Below, piece after piece: positions 7,200 through 13,506 of a DNA stretch of 13,506 nt. Position 1 is the stretch's first letter, and every line of letters begins with the position of its first letter. The DNA lies in NCBI GenBank assembly GCA_964527995.1, contig CAZGRP010000085.1, positions 1-13,506 on the forward strand, written 5' to 3'. Both the position numbers and the translations under genes were made by a program. This stretch comes from CAZGRP01 sp964527995. GTDB taxonomy: Bacteria > Zhuqueibacterota > Zhuqueibacteria > Oceanimicrobiales > CAZGRP01. The notes under the pieces were generated by a model, which was not told where the DNA came from, did not search any database, and saw only the letters and a program-made list of their open reading frames with translations.

Positions 7200-7210
7200 A
7201 GTCTACTCCT

Positions 7211-7230
7211 GGGCACTCCTGAGAGTACCC
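7211..7230 (-). promoter_or_regulatory. Hairpin abutting the ATPase ribosome binding site
   Basis: As minus-strand RNA, GGGUACUC and GAGUGCCC pair along all eight positions (one G-U wobble) around a UCAG loop. The stem ends directly before the AGGAG that serves the ATPase ATG. The sequence CAGGAGT occurs twice, once within the hairpin and once as the real ribosome binding site. This may tune translation, or the same palindrome may be an operator in DNA. Confidence 0.4.
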
Positions 7231-7320
7231 GATCCAAAGGCCTTGGCATCAGCCGTTTGGCCGGTCCAGGTGACGACGAACCAGCATCACCACAAAACAG
7301 GTGAAAACCTCGTCCAGCCT

Positions 7321-7343
7321 GATCACCTCAGGAGGTTGTGATC
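7321..7343. repeat. Imperfect inverted repeat over the HEAT-like gene stop codon
   Basis: The arms gatcac (7321-7326) and gtgatc (7338-7343) are exact, with ctc and gag pairing further inside after a 3-nt bulge. It spans the end of the HEAT-like gene. No T-run follows in the direction of transcription, so it is not a standard terminator, although it could protect the transcript end. Confidence 0.35.
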
Positions 7344-7975
7344 TTATGCTTCTTTGCGAATGCTTCCGCCTTTCTCCTGGTTGCGTTTCTTGGATTCTTG
7401 AGCTGTCTTCTGATCAGGTCTATTACGGGTTCTTTATCCTTGAGTTGATCGAAGAATTGGTCAAGGGAGCCGATGGCATGCCCAAGCGCAATATCACGAC
7501 ATTCGGTTGTTTGGTACCTGGCCCCTTCGACCTTCAGAAGCTCTTTGGCAATCCTATCCGCAAGCTCCGGCTTTGCCAAAGCGATCTTTGCTGCTGCTTT
7601 GACGACATTCGCGGCCGTGATCAGAACCGGACCCGGGATGGGTTCAAAGTACTTATCAAAGATTTTTTCGAACTTCCTTCCGGAGTCCACGGCGGCCAGA
7701 TTTGCGATGATAAGAATAGAACCCCACTTGAGGAAGTTGTTCTCGCTATCGAGGAGATCGATGAAAAAATCGATTCTAGGGTAGAGAATTGAAGGTTCTC
7801 TCTCACTGATGATGCGGAGGACCTTTTCACATCCGTACCTGATATTCGCTTTGTCACTGCTCAATCCCTCGAAGATCTCAGCAAGCAGTTCAGGCTTCTC
7901 GATAACTCCTGCCGCGATCTCTTCTTTGTTAGATTCTTTCTTGGAAATCTGTCGGAGTAGTCCGGAGTCTGACAT
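7328..7975 (-). CDS. HEAT-like repeat protein of unknown function
   Basis: A 215-residue, highly helical, lysine-rich soluble protein without signal peptide or membrane segment. Paired helices resembling HEAT repeats can be followed near residues 28-60, 64-98, 104-138 and 140-175, with motifs such as GLSSDKANIRYGCEKVLRII and ILIIANLAAVD. The tail is basic (RRKAEAFAKKHKI). Such proteins usually act as binding scaffolds; no partner can be named. The second of two adjacent ATGs (7975) is chosen because GAGG lies six bases before it; the first, at 7978, leaves only three. It starts 17 bp after the LytTR regulator, so co-transcription is likely. It is AT-richer than its neighbours (24 G/C of 60 at 7741-7800 against 38 of 60 at 8041-8100), suggesting separate ancestry. 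Confidence 0.8.
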   Translation of the reverse strand: MSDSGLLRQISKKESNKEEIAAGVIEKPELLAEIFEGLSSDKANIRYGCEKVLRIISEREPSILYPRIDFFIDLLDSENNFLKWGSILIIANLAAVDSGRKFEKIFDKYFEPIPGPVLITAANVVKAAAKIALAKPELADRIAKELLKVEGARYQTTECRDIALGHAIGSLDQFFDQLKDKEPVIDLIRRQLKNPRNATRRKAEAFAKKHKITTS

Positions 7976-7992
7976 CATTCACCTCACAGTCT

Positions 7993-8739
7993 TCACAGAA
8001 TCAGATCTCTCACTTTCGCGGCATGGGAGCGGCTCACGCGCACCCGGGTGCCATCCTTCAGGGTGGCGACAAAGCCTCCTTCACCATCGCTCTCGAGGTG
8101 CTTCAAGGCCGACAGGGCGATGATCGAAGAGCGGTGGACGCGAGCGAACCGGCCAGGGTCGAGCCGTTTTTCCAATTCACCCAGCCCCATATTGCAGACA
8201 TAGGTTTGACTGGTAGTATGGAGTTGCGCATAGTCGCCCGCCGCTTCGATCCACAAAATGTCCTGGGTTTGCACGGGCACGATCTTCTGGCCCACACGGA
8301 CGAAGATGCGGTCCGGGTAGTCGCCTCGTTGGTGGCTTGCCTGCAGCAGAGACAGAATGCGATCCAGCTCGTTCCTGCGCAAGGCGCGCTGCTGCACGGC
8401 CCGCTGCACAGCCTTGGCAAAACGATCCCGACTGTATGGCTTGAGAAGGTAGTCGATGGCGTTCACTTCGAAGGCCTGGAGGGCGAACTCGTCGTAGGCG
8501 GTAGAGAAGATGATGTGCGGCAAGGCCTCCAGATGTTCAAGGACCTCGAAGCCGTTCATGCCGGGCATCTGAATGTCGAGAAAGATCAGATCCGGTTTCT
8601 CGCGGTTGATCACCGTGACGGCCTGGCGGCCGTTGCCGCATTCGGCCACGACCTGCACATCGCGAAAATCCGCCAGATATTCTTTGATCATCTCCCGCGC
8701 CAGGGGCTCATCGTCGACGATAACGGCTCGCAGGTTCAT
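7993..8739 (-). CDS. LytTR-family response regulator
   Basis: A 248-residue DNA-binding response regulator. The receiver domain (1-118) has the acidic pair Asp9-Asp10, phosphoacceptor Asp55 in LIFLDIQMP, Thr80 in FSTAYD and Lys100 in LLKPY. The LytTR domain (about 143-246) contains ILWIEAAGDYAQLH, FARVHRSSIIALS and LKDGTRVRVSRSH. Its start overlaps the kinase stop as ATGA, so translation is coupled. By position its likely targets are its own promoter, where a direct repeat is seen at 9863-9899, and the adjacent ABC exporter. It is a paralogue of the regulator at 1845-2618 with the same architecture. Confidence 0.95.
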   Translation of the reverse strand: MNLRAVIVDDEPLAREMIKEYLADFRDVQVVAECGNGRQAVTVINREKPDLIFLDIQMPGMNGFEVLEHLEALPHIIFSTAYDEFALQAFEVNAIDYLLKPYSRDRFAKAVQRAVQQRALRRNELDRILSLLQASHQRGDYPDRIFVRVGQKIVPVQTQDILWIEAAGDYAQLHTTSQTYVCNMGLGELEKRLDPGRFARVHRSSIIALSALKHLESDGEGGFVATLKDGTRVRVSRSHAAKVRDLIL

Positions 8740-9848
8740 GGCCCTTTCTCCTGCTTCGACATCGGAATGGAAAAGCTGACGCGAAAACCGTGCGGCTCCC
8801 GGGGTTCCAATCGAAGCCCCGCTTCGGGCCCAAACAGCCTTCGCAACCGCGCGTCGGTGTTCCTCAACCCGACTCCGTTCTGGGTCAGCGACCGCGTGTC
8901 TCCATCCTCTACGCCGACACCGGTGTCCTCGACGCTCACCAGCAGTCTGCCATCGGCGAGACGAATTCTCAGCGTGATCTTGCCTCCCTCCTCGCTCGGC
9001 GCAATGCCGTGGCGAACCGCGTTCTCCACCAGCGGCTGCAAGATCATCGGCGGCACGAGCACGTCCATTGTCTCGGGCGCAATCTCTTGCTCCACCCGCA
9101 GTCTTCCTCCGAAACGTTTCGACTCGATCTCCAGGTAGGATCGCACAAAGTAGAGCTCGTCGCGCAGGGCCACGAAGTCGCGCTCCGAGCTGTCGAGGGC
9201 ATAGCGCAGAAGTTCGGCCAGACGGGCGATCATCCGGCGCGTCTCCTCCGGATCACGCGTCACCATGGCGCTGATGCTGTTGAGCGTGTTGAAAAGGAAG
9301 TGCGGGTTGACCTGAGCCTTGAGCGCAGCCATCTCTCTTTCACGGGCTAGGTTCTGCAACTCCGCCGCCTGCTTCTCCTGGTCGCGCAGCCGCTGAATGG
9401 ACCGGATGACGTGGAAGATCGCGAACTGGAGAAGATAGACGATGAAGGTGCTGGACATCATCCACCAGCGATTCTCCGCAAGTTGGGCCATCTCCAGCAC
9501 CTGTTGGCCGAAAACCCAGCGAAATGCGGTGACATAGCTCTCGAACCAGGCCACCGAATAGATCGGGGCGACCACGGCATGCGCTGCGATTTTCCAAGGC
9601 CAGCTCAGGGCGTCCATCTCCCGAATGATCAGCAGCCACGCCGGCAGGGTGTACAACGCCATGATGGCTGTGGAGATGCTCATGCTCGAAAGCGCGGATC
9701 GGTACGGAATCTTGGCGCTCTGTGCAACCAGCGTGGCATAGAACAGGGCATAGAGCACCCAAAGTACGCCGGCGATGATGACGCCAGGCCAGGTGATGCG
9801 CGGTTTGGAAGGGTTCCCCATGGCAGAGCCGCTCAGAGGAGGTGCCAT
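8736..9848 (-). CDS. LytS-type sensor histidine kinase
   Basis: A 370-residue membrane kinase from the chosen ATG. Hydrophobic segments lie near residues 21-42, 58-75, 88-105 and 130-150. The His_kinase domain has KAQVNPHFLFNTLNSISAM with His183 as expected phosphoacceptor; the ATPase part has ILQPLVENAVRHGI (Asn276) and VEDTGVGVEDG. An upstream in-frame TTG at 9908 would add 20 residues, but it coincides with a candidate -35 element and has no ribosome binding site. ATG 9848 has only a weak AAAGAC upstream, and ATG 9821 is another choice. It is the partner of the LytTR regulator that overlaps it by four bases, and probably senses a membrane or envelope state. Confidence 0.92.
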   Translation of the reverse strand: MAPPLSGSAMGNPSKPRITWPGVIIAGVLWVLYALFYATLVAQSAKIPYRSALSSMSISTAIMALYTLPAWLLIIREMDALSWPWKIAAHAVVAPIYSVAWFESYVTAFRWVFGQQVLEMAQLAENRWWMMSSTFIVYLLQFAIFHVIRSIQRLRDQEKQAAELQNLAREREMAALKAQVNPHFLFNTLNSISAMVTRDPEETRRMIARLAELLRYALDSSERDFVALRDELYFVRSYLEIESKRFGGRLRVEQEIAPETMDVLVPPMILQPLVENAVRHGIAPSEEGGKITLRIRLADGRLLVSVEDTGVGVEDGDTRSLTQNGVGLRNTDARLRRLFGPEAGLRLEPREPHGFRVSFSIPMSKQEKGP

Positions 9849-9862
9849 GTCTTTGTGGGTCG

Positions 9863-9899
9863 ATTCGACAATACCATCAACGGTAGCAAAAATTCGACA
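9863..9899 (-). promoter_or_regulatory. Direct repeat TGTCGAAT, candidate operator
   Basis: Two exact copies of TGTCGAAT lie at 9899-9892 and 9870-9863 on the minus strand, 29 bp apart start to start. One falls between the proposed -35 and -10 elements, the other just after the proposed transcription start. LytTR regulators bind paired direct repeats, usually about 21-22 bp apart, so this spacing is longer than typical. Autoregulation is an inference. Confidence 0.4.
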
Positions 9900-9908
9900 G
9901 TGGCGCAA
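9880..9908 (-). promoter_or_regulatory. Candidate promoter of the kinase-regulator-exporter locus
   Basis: On the minus strand TTGCGC (9908-9903) and TACCGT (9885-9880) are 17 bp apart, and TGC before TACCGT gives an extended -10. The match to consensus is moderate. Transcription would begin near 9873, about 25 bases before ATG 9848. Confidence 0.35.
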
Positions 9909-10028
9909 GGAGAAAATGGGCGCTTAGGCCCGTGTTTCTTTCGACTCACGCCTGCGTCTCATTCCGGAGGAATCTTTTTCAGGGCTTCCTCCAGCCAGAC
10001 GTTCCTACCTCAGTGCCAGGATTTGAAA

Positions 10029-10048
10029 AGATCCTTCCAGGATGACAC
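10029..10048 (-). repeat. Short TGTCATCCTG-GAAGGATCT repeat
   Basis: The minus strand reads GTGTCATCCTGGAAGGATCT. This joins two blocks of an interspersed repeat seen in many bacterial intergenic regions, here without the usual linker between them. It lies 17 bp before the first TGCCACC-core copy. Confidence 0.45.
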
Positions 10049-10064
10049 GCTGGGGGTTATCCCC

Positions 10065-10098
10065 GAAAGAGTGCCACCCCCCGGTGTATGTAGAGCTC
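10065..10098. repeat. Interspersed repeat, copy A (TGCCACC core)
   Basis: The sequence GAAAGAGTGCCACC, four C, GGTG and then ATGTAGAGCTC corresponds nearly base for base to copy B at 10546-10580, in the same orientation about 480 bp away. Its palindrome has decayed compared with copy B. A small GGGG-TTAT-CCCC hairpin precedes it. Confidence 0.55.
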
Positions 10099-10216
10099 TT
10101 AGGAAGCGGTGTTGCAAAGCATGTGAAAGGGTACAAGTTTTTCCAAAGGTATTTGCCATTTGCCTGGGCTGGTTTTCCTCGTAATAGCGTAACACATTGG
10201 GCAAATGAAGAAAACG

Positions 10217-10405
10217 TGTCATCCCGTCAACCGCCGGGTCCTGGACCTGAAGGAGTCACGGGTGGCGGGTGGAGTTGGGGAAACGACTGAAGGATCTCTG
10301 GGCCTGTTTAGGCTCTGGAGTTGAATTCGCCCCAGAGATTCTTCTCCGTCAAAAGCCGGATCTGCCGAGCTTCGCTCCACTTCGTTCCGCTCGCTTCTAA
10401 TGACA
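10217..10405. repeat. MITE/REP-like inverted-repeat element
   Basis: The outer ends are TGTCAT (10217-10222) and ATGACA (10400-10405). The inner arms GAAGGATCTCTGGG (10289-10302) and CCCAGAGATTCTTC (10331-10344) pair at 13 of 14 positions around a 28-nt loop. The right side carries repeated cttcg/ctcgctt blocks. No transposase is present, so this is a non-autonomous or relic element. Its outer boundaries are approximate. Confidence 0.5.
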
Positions 10406-10545
10406 GGTGACCCAAGACGCTGACCTTCTGGGGCAAGCGTCAGGGCGTCAGCCAGCCCTGATGATGTCCGGTCGCGTGGAGTCGTCCTCAAGAAGATTAG
10501 CGTCTGAGTCCAGGCGGTGAATAGTCTCGGGTCCCTGTAATTCCT

Positions 10546-10589
10546 GAAAGAATGCCACCACCGGTGGCATGTCGAAGCTCAGAATGACA
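10546..10589. repeat. Interspersed repeat, copy B with palindromic core
   Basis: GAAAGAATGCCACC is followed by ACC and GGTGGCATGTCGAAGCTC. The core TGCCACC (10553-10559) and GGTGGCA (10563-10569) form a perfect 7-bp stem around ACC. It closes with CTCAGAATGACA (10578-10589), which resembles the end of the TGTCAT-type element in reverse. It is the better preserved relative of copy A. Confidence 0.55.
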
Positions 10590-10663
10590 AAGTAGTGGGT
10601 TCAGATGACTAAAGAAAATATTACCAACCCCGGACCAGCTTCCCAAAGAGGCTCGAAGCGCAC

Positions 10664-10699
10664 CTCCGCGAACTCCGCGCCCTCTTTGCAAACTCTGCG
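10664..10699. repeat. Short degenerate tandem series CTCYGCG
   Basis: The blocks CTCCGCG (10664), CTCCGCG (10673), CTCTTTG (10682) and CTCTGCG (10693) recur every 9-11 bp. The series lies just beyond the stop codon of the TPR gene. It resembles simple tandem motifs found between genes in other bacteria. Its function is unknown. Confidence 0.4.
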
Positions 10700-10712
10700 G
10701 TTCCCCAACGCC

Positions 10713-11504
10713 CTACTTCTCACCAGCAAGCTTCTTCACCACCTTCGGCAGCAACTCATTCTTGACCCAGGCATAGTCTGGATTGATGCTCAGCGCCTTG
10801 TCGAAGGCGCGCCGGGCCAGCTTCGGCTCTTTCCGGTCGAGGTGCGCCAGACCGATCCAGGCGTACACCTCGTCCCGGCCCCATTCCGGCTGCAGCGAGT
10901 CGGCCGGCTGCCGGGTCTCGAAAAGCTTGGCCGCTCGCTCAAACCCAGCCATCGCCTTCTCCTTGCTGCCTCCAAATTGAGCCGGCGTGTAGTAGAGGCT
11001 GATGGACTGCAGCAGGAGGATCCGCGGATTCTCGGGTTGCAGCCGACTCGCCTGGGCCATCAGGCGTCCCGATTTAGGGCCCAGGGTCATCCCCAGTTGC
11101 GGGTCGTAGCCGATCTTCTGGCCATAACAGCTCGCAAGCAAGGCAAGAGCATCTGCGAACGACTCATCCACAGAGACCGCCTTCTCTAAATGAGCAATGG
11201 CGTCGTCGAGAAACTCCAGCGCCTTGCGCTTCTCTTGTTGCGAGTAGTGGATGGATAGGCGATAGTCGGCATAACCGACGTAATAGTGGGCCAGTGCTGT
11301 CAGCGACTTTTCCGCGGTCAGCCGCTCGAACAGACCTCGAGCCTGGGCCATGAGGCCGGCATCCCACTTCGACACGCCTTCGTGGAGCAGGCGTCTGCCG
11401 CGAAGCAGAGCCTGTGCAGCTTCGTCGCCCTGGGTCATGCCCGCCGTGGCTGAGAACACCACAACCACGATCCAGATGGGCCAAAACGGCCTTGTGATGC
11501 GCAT
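10713..11504 (-). CDS. Exported TPR-like repeat protein
   Basis: A 263-residue protein with an N-terminal signal sequence (basic start, hydrophobic residues about 8-22, likely cleavage near 22-26), so it is probably periplasmic. It has no lipobox cysteine. Helical TPR-like repeats cover most of the rest, clearest at about 71-118 (ALAHYYVGYADYRLSI and AIAHLEKAVSVDESFADALA) and 211-245 (VYAWIGLAHLDRKEPKLARR and ending SINPDYAWVKNEL). TPR proteins act as docking scaffolds. GGGGAGGT lies six bases before the ATG. It follows the TonB-dependent receptor by 91 bp on the same strand and may assist that receptor or its substrate handling, an inference from position only. Confidence 0.85.
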   Translation of the reverse strand: MRITRPFWPIWIVVVVFSATAGMTQGDEAAQALLRGRRLLHEGVSKWDAGLMAQARGLFERLTAEKSLTALAHYYVGYADYRLSIHYSQQEKRKALEFLDDAIAHLEKAVSVDESFADALALLASCYGQKIGYDPQLGMTLGPKSGRLMAQASRLQPENPRILLLQSISLYYTPAQFGGSKEKAMAGFERAAKLFETRQPADSLQPEWGRDEVYAWIGLAHLDRKEPKLARRAFDKALSINPDYAWVKNELLPKVVKKLAGEK

Positions 11505-11595
11505 GGTGTACCTCCCCTCTCAAGGTTTCGAAAACAGATCCCAATCCTCTTTACGCGCCCCGACAGCGTCCGTGCATGCAGGTCAAGCAGCGCAC

Positions 11596-13506
11596 CTACC
11601 ATCCCAGAAGCGTCGCTGTGACACCAAAGTAGACGAACCTGCGGTAGTTCGTCTCCCGCCGCTTGCGGGTGCTGTAGTCGGCGCTGTAATCGTAATTCAA
11701 CACGTTGGCCCGGTCCAGCAGATTCGCAACCGACAGGTAGAAGACCATGGCGTTCCCATTTGCAAAGGGTACATACAGGCTCAGGTTGGCGTCGAGGCGC
11801 TGGAAAGAAGGCAGACGCTCGCTGTTCACCGGGCCCTCGATGGGCACGTAGTAGTCGTACGGCTGTTGCCGGTTGGCGCCCGCGATCGGCGTCACCGGGC
11901 GACCTGTGGCATAACGGTAGCTGACTCCCAGCGACAGCATCTGATACAACCGTGCCTTGGCGACGACGGTCAGATTGTGGGTGATATCGAAATCCGAGGG
12001 TGCGGTTTCGAACAGGTAGGTGCCGCCAGTGTCGCGCGCCTGCCTCCGCCTCGACTGCAAGAAGCTGTACGAGATCCAGCCGTTGAAGCGCGTCTGCAGG
12101 AAGGCACCGTACTTCCAGAAGAAATCGACGCCGCGGGAATAGCCGCCGCCGGTGTTGGCGTAGTGAAGCGCGTTGTCCTCGATCACCAGCTTCCGATACG
12201 GTTTGTAGTAGGCTTCCAGGCGCAGCAAGGTGTTACCCTTCCGCCTTTCAAACGTGCCGACGAAGTGCTGGGCCTGCTGAGCTCGCAGACCTGGATTCCC
12301 GGTCACGGCATTGTAGAGGTAGGGTTGCGGAAACTGGTGGTAGATCCCCCACGAAAACCTGAAGTTGATCGACCTGCTCCACTGGTAGCGCAGCGAAACC
12401 CGTGGGTCGAGTACGCTTTGAGCGGCAAGACTGTGATGATCGACGCGCAAGCCCAGTTGCGCAAACCATCGCCGACCGAGGCGGGCCTCTGCATCCACAT
12501 AGGCGCCAAGGCGAGCGGCAGCGTAGGCCTCCTCAAGGGTATAGGTCGACGACTGCGGATCGAACACGTTGCGGTAGATCGGCACCTGGCCGGCGAAGCG
12601 ATTGCTGGTGCGCTCCACCTCCGCACCGGTTGCCAGATTCAGGGAGTGTGCCAGTCGTTTTTCCCAGTCGGTGCGCAGCTTGTAGGTGTCGTCCTCCTGT
12701 TCGAGGTCGAAGTTTCCCAGTTGACGACGACTGCGGAAACGATTCAGCGACAGACTCGTCTTCACCACCCAGTCGTGCCATAGTTCGCTCCATTGCAGAT
12801 TGTGCAGGCGGTTGTTCTCTTCGCCGCGGAAGATACCGTCGAACGAAGGCTCATCCACATGCACGCCGAGCCGGTTTTCGGAAACGTAGTTGAAGACCTT
12901 GAGGCGGCCAGTGTCCGAGTAGCGATAGATCAGGCTGAGGTTGCCGTCGGTGCCACGCGGCGTCACGGTGAATTCGTGGCGCCGGCCATTCAATCGGAAC
13001 ATGGCTTCGGTGAAGCTACGGTTTCCGGAGAAACGCAGGCCGAGCCTTCCGTTCGCCAGCGTCGTCTCAAACGCGGCCGCAGCCGCAGCCAGTCCCAGGC
13101 CGACGGTGTACTGCGATCGCTCCGGCATGCCCTGGCTTTCCATGGCGAGCACACCGGAGAGGGCGTTGCCGTAGCGGGCCGAGAATCCACCGGAGGAGAA
13201 AAAAGTGCCCCGGACCAGGAAAGCCGAAATCGTCCCGAAAACTCCTCCGGTCGGCGATTCATACCTGTACGGGTGGACCACTGTCGCCTGGTCCAGAAGA
13301 GTGACTGTCTCGGTGACGTCGCCGCCGCGCACGAAGAGCCCAGACCCCTCATCCACCATGGCGATTCCGGGGAAGCTCTTGATGGCTCGGAGGATGTCGG
13401 CGGCGGCACCCGGCGTCGTTACGACTTCGATGGAGTGCAGCGTCACACCTTTCCGGTCGCCTGTGGAGAAAGCACTGGCGGTGACCACAGCCTCACCGAG
13501 CTGGAT
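11596..13506 (-). CDS. TonB-dependent outer-membrane receptor (N-terminus outside the window)
   Basis: The frame is open to the window edge and gives 636 residues. The visible start IQLGEAVVTASAF is the usual transition from an N-terminal carboxypeptidase-regulatory-like domain into the plug. The plug follows (about residues 20-130) with ADILRAIKSFPGIAMVDEGS, LFVRGGDVTETVTLLD and GFSARYGNALSGVLAMES. The rest is a beta barrel rich in alternating aromatic strands, such as SINFRFSWGIYHQFPQPYL and MVFYLSVANLLDRANVLNY. The protein ends in Trp, as expected for barrel assembly. It imports a ligand across the outer membrane using TonB energy; the ligand is unknown. The signal peptide, any TonB box and the start lie beyond the window. 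Confidence 0.93.
   Translation of the reverse strand: MQLGEAVVTASAFSTGDRKGVTLHSIEVVTTPGAAADILRAIKSFPGIAMVDEGSGLFVRGGDVTETVTLLDQATVVHPYRYESPTGGVFGTISAFLVRGTFFSSGGFSARYGNALSGVLAMESQGMPERSQYTVGLGLAAAAAAFETTLANGRLGLRFSGNRSFTEAMFRLNGRRHEFTVTPRGTDGNLSLIYRYSDTGRLKVFNYVSENRLGVHVDEPSFDGIFRGEENNRLHNLQWSELWHDWVVKTSLSLNRFRSRRQLGNFDLEQEDDTYKLRTDWEKRLAHSLNLATGAEVERTSNRFAGQVPIYRNVFDPQSSTYTLEEAYAAARLGAYVDAEARLGRRWFAQLGLRVDHHSLAAQSVLDPRVSLRYQWSRSINFRFSWGIYHQFPQPYLYNAVTGNPGLRAQQAQHFVGTFERRKGNTLLRLEAYYKPYRKLVIEDNALHYANTGGGYSRGVDFFWKYGAFLQTRFNGWISYSFLQSRRRQARDTGGTYLFETAPSDFDITHNLTVVAKARLYQMLSLGVSYRYATGRPVTPIAGANRQQPYDYYVPIEGPVNSERLPSFQRLDANLSLYVPFANGNAMVFYLSVANLLDRANVLNYDYSADYSTRKRRETNYRRFVYFGVTATLLGW

Larger units (their letters stand above)
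9909..10712. other. Gene-free, repeat-rich intergenic region
   Basis: No open frame here looks like a real gene. The stretch instead carries several degenerate interspersed repeats: a TGTCAT...GAAGGATCT type element, two related copies with a TGCCACC core, a large hairpin element and a short CTCYGCG series, each listed separately. A further weak relative may lie at 9957-9976 (cattccggaggaatcttttt). It separates the receptor/TPR pair from the kinase locus. Confidence 0.7.

Noticed and set aside
8023..9138. Plus-strand open frame of about 370 codons opposite the second kinase-regulator pair.
   Set aside because: It spans two well-supported genes on the other strand and its translation shows no domain.
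10010..10691. Two short minus-strand frames sharing a GGGxLSGIT peptide.
   Set aside because: The shared peptide is the translation of the two interspersed repeat copies; there is no other sign of coding.
11350..12783. Plus-strand open frame of about 477 codons opposite the TonB-dependent receptor and TPR gene.
   Set aside because: It crosses two real genes in antisense and has no recognisable motifs.

Overview
This window looks like a piece of a draft or metagenome-assembled chromosome from a Gram-negative bacterium of fairly high GC. Two runs of exactly 100 N (1692-1791 and 4605-4704) mark scaffold joins. A TonB-dependent outer-membrane receptor shows there is an outer membrane. Paired LytS/LytTR regulators, a TPR periplasmic protein, a DUF433/DUF5615 pair and degenerate intergenic repeats of the TGTCAT...GAAGGATCT kind would fit Acidobacteriota or a related phylum. 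That placement is an inference; no rRNA or marker gene is present. Every gene I can support lies on the minus strand, so transcription runs right to left.

Layout from the right, in the direction of transcription. (1) 11596-13506: TonB-dependent receptor, N-terminus cut by the window edge. It is followed by 10713-11504, an exported TPR-like protein, probably in the same transcript. (2) 9909-10712: about 800 bp without a gene, filled with degenerate interspersed and inverted repeats. (3) 5522-9848: sensor kinase (LytS type), LytTR response regulator, a small AT-richer HEAT-like protein, ABC ATPase and ABC-2 permease. These look like one regulatory and export locus. A candidate promoter with a direct repeat precedes the kinase, and a hairpin touching the ribosome binding site precedes the ATPase. 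(4) 4534-5279: remains of small toxin-antitoxin-type genes: a DUF2442 fragment, a frameshifted DUF433 antitoxin and a DUF5615 toxin cut by an N gap. A good candidate promoter with an inverted repeat lies upstream. (5) 1845-4461: a DUF4287/DUF5655 protein and a second LytS/LytTR pair. (6) 665-1688: a membrane-anchored glutaredoxin-like protein and a VOC (glyoxalase fold) protein. (7) 1-664: no convincing gene, but a cluster of perfect palindromes at 284-336.

How the parts may work together: the kinase at 8736-9848 probably senses an envelope or membrane signal and phosphorylates its LytTR partner, which may control its own operon and the adjacent ABC exporter. The second LytS/LytTR pair has no obvious target within the window; its downstream neighbourhood is lost in the N gap at 1692-1791. 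The most instructive stretch is the toxin-antitoxin remnant. Both members of the pair return to the expected family C-terminus if a single base is restored, so either the pair is decaying or the assembly has deletion errors beside the scaffold gap. I found no clearly new defence or mobile system.
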